Source: Nemertoderma westbladi
Taxonomy: Eukaryota > Xenacoelomorpha > Nemertodermatida > Nemertodermatidae
Assembly (NCBI GenBank): GCA_032718475.1
Contig: JAUCBJ010000648.1
Location: 124,001-188,000, forward strand
Direction: 5' to 3'
Length of the DNA stretch: 64,000 nt
In this document: in pieces, positions 23,901 through 33,920 of the stretch
How the letters are laid out: each line of letters opens with the position of its first letter
How positions within the stretch are numbered: position 1 is the stretch's first letter
Program-made: the position numbers and the translations under genes
Notes under the pieces: model-generated
What the model saw: the letters and a program-made list of their open reading frames with translations, nothing else
What the model was told of the DNA's origin: nothing
The model's database searches: none

Positions 23901-26385
23901 TGTGGCTGACCGCGAGATCTGTGTGCGCTCTGTTGCTGGGACCGTCGGGACTGCGTGTGGCAGACAGCGAGATCTGTGTGCGCTCTGTTGCTGGGACCGC
24001 CAGGATGGTGTGTGGCTGACCGCAAAATCTGTGTGCGCTCTGTTGCTGGGATTGCCGGGACTGTGTGTGGCTGACCGCGAGATCTGTGTGCACTCTGTTG
24101 GGGGGACCGCCGGGACTGTGTGCGGCTGACCACGAGATCTGTGTGCGCTCTGTTGCTGGGACCACCAGGACTGTGTGTGGCTGACCGCGAGATCTGTGTG
24201 CGCTCTGTTGCTGGGACCGTTGGGACTGTGTGTGGCTGACCCCGGGATCTGTGTGCGCTCTGTTTCTGGGACCGCCGGGACTGTGTGCGGTTGACCGCGA
24301 GATCTGTGTGTGCTCTGTTGCTGGGACCACCAGGACTGTGTGTGGCTGACCACGAGATCTGTGTGCGTTCTGTTGCTGGGACCGCCAGGACTGTGTGTGG
24401 CTGACCCCGGGATCTGTGTGCGCTCTGTGGCTGGGACCGCCGGGATTGTGTGTGGCTGACCGCGAGATCTGTGTGCGCTCTGTGGCTGCGACTGCCGGGT
24501 CTGTGTGTGGCTGACCACGAGATCTGTGTGCGCTCTGTTGCTGGGACCGCCGGGACTGTGTGTGTCTGACCACGAGATCCGTGTGCGTTCTGTTGCTGGG
24601 ACTGCCAGGACTGTGTGTGGCTGACCCCGGGATCTGTGTGCGCTCTGTGGCTGGGACCGCCGGGATTGTGTGTGGCTGACCCCGGGATCTGTGTGTGCTC
24701 TGTTGCTGGGACCACCAGGACTGTGTGTGGCTGACCACGAGATCTGTGTGCGTTCTGTTGCTGGGACCGCCAGGACTGTGTGTGGCTGACCCCGGGATCT
24801 GTGTGCGCTCTGTGGCTGGGACCGCCGGGATTGTGTGTGGCTGACCGCGAGATCTGTGTGCGTTCTGTTGCTGGGACCGCCAGGACTGTGTGTGGCTGAC
24901 CCCGGGATCTGTGTGTGCTCTGTTGCTGGGACCACCAGGACTGTGTGTGGCTGACCACGAGATCTGTGTGCGTTCTGTTGCTGGGACCGCCGGGTCTGTG
25001 TGTGGCTGACCGCGAGATCTGTGTGTGCTCTGTTGCTGGGACCGCCGGGACTGTGTGTGGCTGACCGCAAGATCTGTGTGCGCTCTGTGGCTGGGACTGC
25101 CGGGTCTGTGTGTGGCTGACCACGAGATCTGTGTGCGCTCCGTTGCTGGGACCGCCGGGACTGTGTGTGTCTGACCGCGAGATCTGTGTGCGTTCTGTTG
25201 CTGGGTCCGCCGGGACTGTGTGTGGCTGACCACGAGATCTGTGTGCGCTCTGTTGCTGGGACCGTTGGGACTGTGTGTGGCTGACCCCGAGATCTGTGTG
25301 CGCTCTGTTTCTGGGACCGCCGAGACTGTGTGTGGTTGACCGCGAGATCTGTGTGCGCTTTGTTGCTGGGAACGCTGGGACTGTGTGTGGTTGACCGCGA
25401 GATCTGTGTGCGCTCTGTTGCTGGGACCGCCGGGACTGTGTGTGGCTGACTGCGAGATCTGTGTGCGCTCTGTTGCTGGGACCGCCGGGACTGTGTGTGG
25501 CTGACCGCGAGATCTGTGTGCGCTCTGTTGCTGGGACCCCCAGGACTGTGTGTGGCATACAGCGAGATCTGTGTGCGCTCTGTTGCTGGGACCGCCGGGA
25601 CTATGACGGTCTGACCGCGAGATCTGTGTGCGTTCTGTTGCTGGGACCGCCGGGACTGTGTGTGGCTGACCGCGAGATCTGTGTGCGCTCTGTTGCTGGG
25701 ACCGCCGTGACTGTGTGTAGCTGACCGCGAGATCTGTGTGCACTCTCGGTCTGTTGAGGGACCGTCGGGACTGTGTGTGGCTGACCGCGAGATCTGTGTG
25801 TGCTCTGTTGCTGGGACCGCCGGGACTGTGTGTGGCTGACCGCGAGATCTGTGTGCACTCTCGGTCTGTTGCTGGGACCGTCGGGACTGTGTGTGGCTGA
25901 CCGCGAGATCTGTGTGCACTCTCGGTCTGTTGCTGGGACCGTCGGGACTGTGTGTGGCTGACCGCGAGAGCTGTGTGCGCTCTGTTGCTGGGACCGCCGG
26001 GACTGTGTGTGGCTGACCGCGAGATCTGTGTGCACTCTCGGTCTGTTGCTGGGACCGTCGGGACTGTGTGTGGCTGACCGCGAGATCTGTGTGTGCTCTG
26101 TTGCTGGGACCGCCAGGACTGTGTGTGGCTGACCACGAGATCTGTGTGCGCTCTGTTGCTGGGACCGCCGGGACTGTGTGTGTCTGACAGCGAGATCTGT
26201 GTGTGTTCTGTTGCTGGGACCGCCGGGACTGTGTGTGGCTGACCGCGAGATCTGTGTGCGCTCTGTTGCTGGGACCGTCGCGACTGTGTGTGGCTGACCG
26301 CGAGATCTGTGCGCGCTTTGTTGCTGGGACCGCCGGGACTGTGTGTGGCTGACCACGAGATCTGTGTGCGCTCGGGACCGTCGGG
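20936..26385. repeat. 55-bp satellite array, about 99 copies, with higher-order structure
   Basis: The 55-bp unit contains CGAGATCTGTGTGCGCTCTG and TTGCTGGGACCGCCGGGACT. Two homogeneous blocks carry the GGCTAACCGCG variant (about 20985-21480 and 23240-23590); the other units are more diverse. Marker variants show a large duplication: GTTGGGGGGACC at 21996 recurs 2102 bp later, while AACGCTGGGACTG near 22719 recurs 2652 bp later. The second copy has therefore gained ten units. A 6-bp insertion variant (CTCTCGGTCTG) marks the ends of both blocks (near 23090, 23205, 25741, 25857, 25916, 26037). In the non-TAACC units none of the three minus-strand frames has a stop, which yields overlapping open frames of up to 860 codons. 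I treat these as a by-product of the unit sequence. Confidence 0.97.
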
Positions 26386-26935
26386 ACAGCAGCACCCGGC
26401 ACCTTAGTTTAAGCCGATTATCATCAAAGCTTATATAATATTATCATAATTTCTTACTATTGTCATTCGTGTTACTTCTAGAGAAATTGTTGTTGTACAT
26501 TTCTTGGTTCACAATTACAATGAGGTAACAATCCGAGTGGAGGGGCTGCAACGAAAATTTGACGATTTGAAGAGATTGTTATTGGCACATTTGAATTTTT
26601 GCCGACTTTCGCATAAATCCTAGTATTTCTGCAGTAGTGGCCCAAACACCGTCGTCAGTCATTCGTGGCGAGCGCGAGGAACTAGGTTTTCACATTTTCA
26701 CCCTTGAATCTTTCCAACCCATGGCAGATATATCCAGAGTCATATGGGCTACTATAAAATCTCTAACCTTCATATGTTGCTTCTCAGTGCCAGTTAAAAC
26801 AAAAGAAATGGCACGAAAAAGCCCATCGCCATGGCCCATGGCCATCGCCAATATTTTGATGAAATTTGCTCGGAGTATTCAGAACAGGTCTTTTGTTAAA
26901 ATATTGAGTTTTAATATAGACTAATCCTAAACAAA
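26386..26935. other. Unrecognised unique sequence
   Basis: Between the satellite and the LINE insertion. A 95-codon plus-strand frame from 26637 is not protein-like enough to support. This is the sequence into which the LINE at 26965 inserted. Confidence 0.4.
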
Positions 26936-26964
26936 TGAACAAATGTGTTTTCGAGCCGCAGCAG
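26936..26964. repeat. Left target-site duplication of the LINE insertion
   Basis: 29 bp, identical to 27484-27512. Confidence 0.93.
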
Positions 26965-27406
26965 CCATTTGGAAGTCACCGAGAATTAATCGGAAACTTA
27001 AGGTCCGATTATTTAGAGCAGCAGTAGTTCCAGTAGTCCTCTATGGGAGTCCATGCTGGGCTCTAACTGCTGAGGACACCAAATCTCTGGATGGCACATT
27101 CACAAGAATGCTACGCCGGGTTCATTGTGTCAAGTACAATGCACACATCTCCAACCAGACACTATATAACATTGGAGGTGTCTCATTGGTTCTCCCAAGT
27201 TTGACACTAGAACAAAATCGCCTCCGCTGTGCAGGTCATTGCTTTCGTCGTGAGGACCAGCCAGTCCATAATCTTGTACTTTGGCAGCCTCATGGAGTGA
27301 ATAAGCATGGTGGACAGCCCATGACTTTCTTGAGACGCATCTTAAAGGACACTGGCCTTGAAGATGCGGATGATCTAGCAAATGTCATGGGTGATAGGGA
27401 GTTGTA
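26965..27406 (+). pseudogene. LINE ORF2 C-terminal remnant
   Basis: Encodes the post-RT region of a non-LTR retrotransposon: WKSPRINRKLKVRLFRAAVV, LYGSPCWALT, RMLRRVHCVKYN and RLRCAGHCFRRED. It ends at TAG (MGDREL*) where the copy at 37110-38138 has TGG (tryptophan). RT and endonuclease are missing through 5' truncation. The clade is uncertain (RTE/CR1-like in general layout). Confidence 0.88.
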
Positions 27407-27483
27407 GCGGCGCAATTTTGTCGACAAGCCGGCACAGCATTCTTAAAAATGCAGCTGCAAGGCAGCATGCCGATCCTAGTAGT
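26965..27483 (+). mobile_element. 5'-truncated LINE insertion with 29-bp target-site duplication
   Basis: The LINE tail begins at ATTTGGAAGTCACCGAG and ends ...GCATGCCGATCCTAGTAG. The 29 bases at 26936-26964 (starting TGAACAAATGTG, ending GCCGCAGCAG) recur exactly at 27484-27512, as expected for target-primed reverse transcription. The 3' end carries a short TAG-type tail, longer in the sister copy at 38113-38138. Confidence 0.93.
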
Positions 27484-27512
27484 TGAACAAATGTGTTTTC
27501 GAGCCGCAGCAG
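27484..27512. repeat. Right target-site duplication of the LINE insertion
   Basis: 29 bp, identical to 26936-26964; follows the LINE 3' tail directly. Confidence 0.93.
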
Positions 27513-27693
27513 AAATACGATTGAATATCTTACGTTGTTGGTTATTGTTCTGGTTATTATTCGCAGCCTTCACTCAACTCACCCTTAACTCCATCATTCA
27601 GTTCTTTGTCATCAAAACTGACTGTTATTTTGTTTTAGGTAAAAAAATACGATAGAATAACGGCATGTATAAGTTTTTCACCGGGAATTTAGG

Positions 27694-27870
27694 GTAGTAC
27701 CTGGTGCCTGAGGGTAGTTCCCGTTGCCTAGGCGGTTAATACTACCGTAGTACCTGGTGCCTGAGGGTAGTTCCCGTTGCCTAGGCGGTTAATACTACCG
27801 TAGTACCTGGTGCCTGAGGGTAGTTCCCGTTGCCGAGGCGGTTAATACTACCGTAGTACCTGGTGGCTAG
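27694..27870. repeat. 53-bp tandem repeat, 3.3 copies
   Basis: GTAGTACCTGGTGCCTGAGG recurs at 27694, 27747, 27800 and (diverging) 27853. The array ends in related GTAGTACCTG/CCGGTAGTG sequence up to about 27915, followed by a T9 run. Confidence 0.93.
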
Positions 27871-27915
27871 GAGCTTAGTGCTACCGTATTGCCGGTAGTG
27901 TAGTACCTGTTGCCT

Positions 27916-28299
27916 CCTACACCGGTTTTTTTTTTCTACCCGGTAAACCATTAAGGTAAATTGGCATGAATATATGAATTATTTAATAAGCCCGGTGGCC
28001 CACTCAACAAGACTGGTGCTGAGGCTCGGTTTGGTATTCGGGAGTTGGGTGTCAATACTGTGTTTCGATCCAAGAAAAGGATTTATGAGCAGGTCTGAAG
28101 ATTTAAGCCAAGTCCCATCAGGGTGTCTGAGAATATTATGTAGTTGAAAGTGGTTTGTCTAAAGTGAATCCATGGTAATTCATATTTTGTCACATTTTCA
28201 CGATCCCTTTATAGTATCTGGTTTATAGTATATAGTATGTTTATCTGGCATTTAAATTTTTCAGATTATAGGACAGGACTACATTTCGCTCTCTGAGAG
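27916..28299. other. No recognisable feature
   Basis: AT-rich sequence between the 53-bp array and the repeat-containing ORF. Nothing supported. Confidence 0.4.
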
Positions 28300-29001
28300 A
28301 TGGATTTATTTGGATTAGATATTCGGGGGATACCTGCTTCAATAAAACAAACGTCGTCGCCTCTTATTGAGGAGACGACGAGCACAGACCACAATTCCGA
28401 GCCATTGAAATATTCACTTCTCATAGAATTAATAAGGAATCATTTGCAGATACTAATCATTTACAGAGCATCAAAGGTTCCACACATTATATTAACAATT
28501 TTAAGACGTGTCAAAAAGGTTCCACACATTATATTAACAATTTTAAGACGTGTCAAAAAGGTTCCACACATTATATTAACAATTTTAAGACGTGTCAAAA
28601 AGGTTCCACACATTATATTAACAATTTTAAGACGTGTCAAAAAGGTTCCACACATTATATTAACAATTTTAAGACGTGTCAAAAAGGTTCCACACATTAT
28701 ATTAACAATTTTAAGACGTGTCAAAAAGGTTCCACACATTATATTAACAATTTTAAGACGTGTCAAAAAGGTTCCACACATTATATTAACAATTTTAAGA
28801 CGTGTCAAAAAGGTTCCACACATTATATTAACAATTTTAAGACGTGTCAAAAAGGTTCCACACATTATATTAACAATTTTAAGACGTGTCAAAAAGGTTC
28901 CACACATTATATTAACAATTTTAAGACGTGTCAAAAAGGTTCCACACATTATATTAACAATTTTAAGACGTGTCAAAAAGGTTCCACAAAGTGGGTCATA
29001 G
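28300..29001 (+). CDS. Hypothetical ORF with a perfect 14-residue repeat
   Basis: 233 codons from ATG. About 58 non-repetitive residues (MDLFGLDIRGIPASIKQ..., with an acidic/Thr-rich patch) are followed by twelve exact copies of a 14-residue unit, KVPHIILTILRRVK, then a short tail. The 42-bp unit keeps frame and both strands are open through it. The unit is hydrophobic with basic ends and would be an unusual protein. No splice-site or promoter evidence was found and no family is recognised. The array may simply have expanded in frame within an AT-rich intergenic ORF. Confidence 0.25.
   Translation: MDLFGLDIRGIPASIKQTSSPLIEETTSTDHNSEPLKYSLLIELIRNHLQILIIYRASKVPHIILTILRRVKKVPHIILTILRRVKKVPHIILTILRRVKKVPHIILTILRRVKKVPHIILTILRRVKKVPHIILTILRRVKKVPHIILTILRRVKKVPHIILTILRRVKKVPHIILTILRRVKKVPHIILTILRRVKKVPHIILTILRRVKKVPHIILTILRRVKKVPQSGS
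28352..28380. other. GC-rich hairpin in an AT-rich region
   Basis: CGTCGTCGCCTC and GAGGAGACGACG are inverted copies (11 of 12 pairs) around a 5-nt loop. It lies in the 5' part of the hypothetical ORF. Confidence 0.7.
28476..28988. repeat. 42-bp tandem repeat, 12 identical copies
   Basis: The unit starts GGTTCCACACATTATATTAA and ends GTGTCAAAAA. All twelve copies look identical, so the expansion is very recent or the array is homogenised. Confidence 0.97.
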
Positions 29002-29611
29002 ATTCCACGGTAACTATTTGCCTCAGTTTACTATGGGCAGAGCCAGATTGGATGAAGCATCGCATTAGCTACTCCGTATAGAACAACAGCGACGAATTAT
29101 AATTACATGGATGGGATGCCGGACTTGTCTTCATTATTCACAAATTTTGTTAATTACTTAACGAATTAATTTATTCATTTGATATCTGCTTCCTAAATAT
29201 AAATTAAGGCCCTCCCTGCGCAGTTGCGATGTCTGATGTCTGCGGACTGTGGGGATGCCATGTTATTATCCCTACACTCAAATAACTATCCTCTTGCTCG
29301 TGTCAAATATGCAAGACATTTTTTGTCAATGTATTTATTGGCTATAATATTATCAATATGGTATGTATTTCTGGACACATTAACAAGACAAAATAACTAT
29401 GTGATGAACTAAAAGACTAACTAAATGACAAGATTAAACAATTCAAGTATATTACATTTAGTGATGAAAGAATTAAATGTGGTATTTGGTTGGCCTTTAT
29501 ATAAACTTTATACTAACCTTTATACTACCGGTAGTGTCAGCAGACAATGCTGCCTCTTTTCATTATTTCGGTTAATAATCATCTTACAAGTTTAAAATAA
29601 TATAATAATTA
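29002..29611. other. No recognisable feature
   Basis: AT-rich, with only a short unsupported frame (29224-29412). Confidence 0.4.
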
Positions 29612-29800
29612 ATATAATACTTACGTCTTATTGTGAGTAGGAATATTTTACCCTGATTCTGAATAAAAAATCTTTAAATCTAAAATGTGAAATAATCAGT
29701 TGATGTTAAATAATATTATTTGCGGGTTTATATATTATTCTGAGATGAATCCAAATGTAAGCATCCAATTGGCTGATGAGTACGACGTGTGAGGAGCGCA
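29612..29800. repeat. Dispersed repeat family D, copy 1, left part
   Basis: ACTTACGTCTT, then a CTGAATAAAAA stretch, then AAATGTGAAATAAT and GGGTTTATATA. The same blocks occur in the same order at 57975-58170. On the minus strand both copies contain a possible splice donor (AAGAC then GTAAGT). Confidence 0.65.
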
Positions 29801-29984
29801 TTCCTCTCTATTTGAGTTTGTAGGAAATTTATCTACTGTAAATAAATGACAAGCAAAATCAAATATGGCAGATTTTAATCACGAGTTTGAATAACCGTGG
29901 CCGTAACTGTGACATAATAATAGTAGGATTAACATTACAATATACTGCGGTGGCTCATTGTGGCCAATTATTTCCATTCCATCA

Positions 29985-30045
29985 CCCAAGTGAAAAACAT
30001 TTTTCACCCGGGTGAAAAACATTTATCACACGGGTTAAAAACATG
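29985..30045. repeat. Short hairpin-forming repeats
   Basis: GTGAAAAACATTTTTCAC (29990-30007) is an 8-bp inverted repeat. It is followed by CCCGGGTGAAAAACATTTAT and a third related copy. Confidence 0.7.
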
Positions 30046-30210
30046 GAAATAACTAGCAAAAATATATATAATAAGATATCTCTCGGATTCAAGCGACAGC
30101 GAACTTGAGTCAGGGGAGTTAGATGAAGGCTTAGGAACAGAGGATAGTGAAAACTTTGAAGATAACATCAGTTAGCAATCATGACAAATGATGCCCTACA
30201 CCCTATTGTT

Positions 30211-31085
30211 CGAGGAATGTCTGACTACTCCCCCCACCCCCCCCCCCCCCCCCCGCTGTCTAGGTATGTCCGACTACAGTCCCCCACACTGTCTAGGTGT
30301 GTCCGACTACTCCCCCCACCCCCACTGTAGTGATATGTCCGACTACAGTCCCCCACACTGTCGAGGTATGTCCGACTACAGTCCCCCACACTGTCTAGGT
30401 GTGTCCGACTACAGTCCCCCACACTGTCTAGGTATGTCCGACTACAGTCCCCCACACTGTCTAGGTGTGTCCGACTACTCCCCCCACCCCCACTGTAGTG
30501 ATATGTCCGACTACAGTCCCCCACACTGTCGAGGTATGTCTGACTACATCCTCCACACTACTGTCGAGGTATGTCCGACTACTCCCCCACCCCCTCTGTA
30601 GTGGTATATCCGACTGTAGAGTCCTCCACACTGTCGGGGTATGTCTGACTACATCCTCCACTCTGTCGAGGTATGTCCGACTACTCCCCCCACCCCCTCT
30701 GTAGTGGTATATCCGACTGTAGAGTCCTCCACACTGTCGGGGTATGTCAGACTACATCCTCCAATCTGTCGAGGTTTGTCCGACTACTCCTCCCACCCCC
30801 TCTGTAGTGGGTGATCCGACTGTAGAGTCCTCCATACTGTCGGGGTATGTCAGACTACATCCTCCACTCTGTCGAGGTTGGTCCGACTACTCCCCCCACC
30901 CCCTCTGTAGTGGTACCTCCGACTATAGAGTCCTCCACACTGTCGGAGTATGTCCGACTACTCCCCCCCCCCTCCCCCCCCACTGCCGGGGTATGTCCGA
31001 CTACTCCCCCCCACCCCCACACTGCCGGGGTATGTCCGACTACACCCTCTTCCCCCACTGTCGAGGTATGTCCGACTACAAAAAA
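30211..31085. repeat. 33-bp C-rich minisatellite, about 26 copies
   Basis: Units contain ATGTCCGACTAC followed by CCCCCAC-type tracts and CACTGTCGAGGT. Unit length varies around 33 bp. In the regular part an 11-residue MSDYSPPHCLG repeat is open on the plus strand, but indels break it, so coding is not supported. It contains C18 at 30237-30254 and further C-runs of 7-8. The array lies between the two halves of family D copy 1. Confidence 0.93.
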
Positions 31086-31109
31086 ATAATAAAAAATTTT
31101 ACAACCCAA

Positions 31110-31375
31110 ATTCATAATTTAAGTTGTACAGGGTTAAACCCAAAAGTAAAAATATCATCAGAGTTGCGATTCAGAAGCATGGAGTGGATATATCGTAATG
31201 AAAACGGCATAAAAACGGCTTTTGTAGAATGTTATCGCAATAGTATGGCTGCATCAGTGCATAGCATACAGTAAGTAGTCAGTCAGATGGTATTGGAATA
31301 ATTTACAATAATGGTAATTAATTATATAACTTACGGCATATCGCAGCGGAAAGCTGGTTGATCTCAGACCATGCT
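31110..31375. repeat. Dispersed repeat family D, copy 1, right part
   Basis: Matches 58520-58690 with indels. Shared stretches include AAAAGTAAAAATATC, GAATGTTATC, CAATAGTATGGCTGCAT, CAGATGGTATTGG and GCTGGTTGAT. Confidence 0.8.
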
Positions 31376-31527
31376 CACTATTATTGTTCGACACGCGTAA
31401 CCCAATGCAAAGATATGAAATGCAAAGAATATGTGTTGCAAGTTAAAAATAATAATGATCACACATTTACAGACGCTCAGAAAACAACACGGTCCCTTCC
31501 TTCCCTACAGGTTTATATATAATTTAT
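31376..31527. other. No recognisable feature
   Basis: Short unique-looking spacer before the MITE. Confidence 0.4.
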
Positions 31528-31795
31528 AACTAGAAAGCCAGCAAGCTGGCTATAAGAAGCCCGTCTATAAGACAACAAAACCGAAAAACTAGATGATAAA
31601 ATCTAATCCCCAATCAAATATCAATCCTCAATCAATATATAAACCTCTCCCTCCCTCCATGCAGCATTGGAGAAAGCAGAATTAATGTCATGACCAGTTC
31701 ACAACAGACAACCCACCCCAACCATTGGATTTACTGAGACACACTCAACAACACTCCAACCAGCTTGCTACCTGTCTTTCCAGCTAGCTAGAGTT
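31528..31795. mobile_element. MITE-like element, family M, copy 1
   Basis: Starts AACTAGAAAGCCAGCAAGCT and ends with the inverted counterpart (CCAGCTTGCTACC ... CCAGCTAGCTAGAGTT). The right terminus has a small insertion. It shares its termini with the element at 49965-50445. No coding sequence, so non-autonomous. Confidence 0.65.
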
Positions 31796-32844
31796 AAATA
31801 ATTATACAACGTTGCTATGATACAGAGAAAATCCCTCCCCATTCACAACAAAGGCAAAGTTGAGGCTGGGTGAGGGAATATTACATATTTATTCACTATT
31901 TAATTTTTAATTTTTTTTTTAATTTTTAATTTTTATAATAACACTTGAATAAAATAAAAACTTTGTGAGAATGGGACACGGCGAATCGACCTGTGCTATT
32001 ATTATTCAACATGAGCTTAATTTTACCCGCTTAAATAATTAATAAACAATTCTTTGTATACTTGGCCACGAAGTAGAGCACTTTTCTTACCCTTCCAAGC
32101 CAATATCAATGTGCACAAACATACATACAGACAAACACACACACACACACACCCCCACCGACGTTTTTTTTTTGACAGCAAGAAGCCCTGACGGTCTTCT
32201 AATTAGTTATCTCATCAGTAAATATAGTTAACTGGTGTGAGGAAGAACAATAATTAGTGTCAGGAGGATGTTGAATGATAATTCGACTTTCATACTTGAC
32301 ATCCTTTATAAAATCCTTTATAAAATCCAATTATTCACCTTTAACACAATCGATATATTATTATAAATTAAAAAAGAAACAGTTCATCTTGCGTGAGGTT
32401 GTGTGGGCAGTAGTTGTAATCAATTATGGAGTAATCTATCAAAAATCGTTCAATTTGTGTCAGAATTTCTTTACTTGTCGGTAATCAATCAATTATCCGA
32501 CACAACAGTTGCAGTTAAAACAACAAATATTAGATAGGAATTGTCCAAACGTCTAGAATGCTTTGCCTTACCTGGACAGTTCGGCTGCCATATAGAACAA
32601 CGCAATACTCCGACATAGAGTTCGACGAGATGGCGTGTAGCTATCAGTTATTGTGGTATCTGTAGGGTCATGCAGGATTTTATACTATACTATGTTACCG
32701 AATTGTATAATTATTCCTACCGGTATTTGTTAAGTGAGATTGTATAACTTTCGCAGTGTCACGTCAATGAGCATCGTTTATCCACCACTGTGGCAAAAAC
32801 TGGGCGTTGTAGTTTTGCGAGAGTCCTTCGATGTAGTAACGCTA
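31796..32844. other. Non-coding spacer with (AC)n and A/T runs
   Basis: Contains an AATTTTTAATTTTT run at 31898-31937, an (AC) microsatellite near 32133-32152 followed by T9, and no credible gene. Confidence 0.45.
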
Positions 32845-33390
32845 GTTATAGAAGGGAGTGCAACTAAGTGACGGCTCCCAAAGTACACCATTTCCCAGAA
32901 TATTATAGTGTCGTAATTCAGTGACACCCCCCCCCCCCCCCCTAATTTTTCTACAAATCGTAATGAGATTGCATGAAATTTGAAACAGAGATAGTTTCAC
33001 CTCCCGACCACTACTGACTGGGTGAGCCAGACTTTTTATTTTTGCTTTCAATCTTTAGCTACAAGTGTTTAAAAAAAGCGTTAAAGTTTAAAAAAAGCGT
33101 TTAAAACTTTAAAAAAAAGTCTCCAGCGATATTACACCAGTTACACCGCAGTTATTATTCAACCTTATAGTGATTGGTGGGTACTGATAGAAAGCTGACC
33201 GTACAAGGATTCCAAATATGTAACACAATTTGAATTTCGTTGAAAAATAGCGGAGATATGGGCGTTCACATTTTGCATGGTTATGCACCTATGCGAGGCT
33301 ATTTTATTCTATTTAATAAATACGTCATAATCTGGAATAGTTTGTTTATCCAAATACGTAGCTGGGCAACAATGCATTACATCTTTAATC
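32845..33390. repeat. Dispersed repeat family R, copy 1, with internal C16
   Basis: Homologous in inverted orientation to 48908-49325. Shared landmarks are a C16/G15 homopolymer next to GTGTCACTGAATTA (sense of the second copy), a TTTAAACGCTTGTAGCTAAA stretch, CCAGCGATAT and TGCGAGGCTATTTTATT. The homopolymer sits at the same place in both copies (32927-32942 and 49269-49283). It carries no ORF. Confidence 0.85.
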
Positions 33391-33404
33391 ATACTATTAC
33401 GTAG

Positions 33405-33515
33405 CTATTCATACATTTAAAAAATGTTCCAGAATATGGTTTATTTACTAAATATAATAAAATAGCCTCGCACCGGTGCAAAACCATGCAAGATTTGAAC
33501 GCTCATATCTTTTTT
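33405..33515. repeat. Family R partial copy, inverted relative to its neighbour
   Basis: ATTTAAAAAATGTTCCAGAA through AAAATAGCCTCGCACCGGTGC matches the start of the copy at 48908. It forms an imperfect inverted repeat with 33275-33390, giving a local foldback of about 100-bp arms. Confidence 0.8.
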
Positions 33516-33531
33516 TAATTTCTTTAAAATT

Positions 33532-33765
33532 TCGTTTATTTAATGCAAGCGATAACTGAGTTTATTTAATGCAAGCGATAACTGAGTTTATTTAATGCAA
33601 GCGATAACTGAGTTTCTTTAATAATGCATGCGATAACTGAGTTTCTTTAATGTAAGCGATAACTGAGTTTCTTTAATAATGCATGCGATAACTGAGTTTC
33701 TTTAATGCAAGCAATAACTGAGTTTATTTAATGCAAGCGATAACTGAGTTTATTTAATAAGAAAC
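33532..33765. repeat. 26/29-bp tandem repeat, about 9 copies
   Basis: GCAAGCGATAACTGAGTTT units of 26 bp alternate with 29-bp units containing an extra AAT and CATGCGATAACTGA. Confidence 0.93.
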
Positions 33766-33880
33766 TAATATTTATAATAAATAATAAATAAATACAACAT
33801 TCGAGCAATACTCTCCAATTAAACATTCCCCCACACCCCATCTATTAACCCTAAATCAATAATTGTTACCGGTCCCACCG

Positions 33881-33908
33881 AGGCGATACCTAGTACTAGG
33901 TATCGCCT
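33881..33908. other. Perfect 28-bp palindrome flanked by GGTCCCACC repeats
   Basis: AGGCGATACCTAGTA is followed immediately by its own reverse complement. GGTCCCACC occurs on both sides (33871-33879 and about 33912-33920) in direct orientation. Possible foldback insertion, excision footprint or structured site; function unknown. Confidence 0.85.
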
Positions 33909-33920
33909 TGGGTCCCACCC

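Noticed and set aside
21419-26402. Long overlapping minus-strand ORFs (473-860 codons) and plus-strand 94-codon ORFs in the 55-bp array
   Set aside because: All three minus-strand phases are open simultaneously because the unit lacks stop triplets. Nothing favours one frame, and start codons and ends fall within the repeat. Annotated as satellite.
26637-26924. 95-codon ORF downstream of the 55-bp satellite
   Set aside because: No domain, no homologue recognised and no splice or promoter context; likely chance.
30188-31274. Proline-rich plus- and minus-strand ORFs in the 33-bp array
   Set aside because: The frame is broken repeatedly by indels in the array and the composition is that of the repeat.
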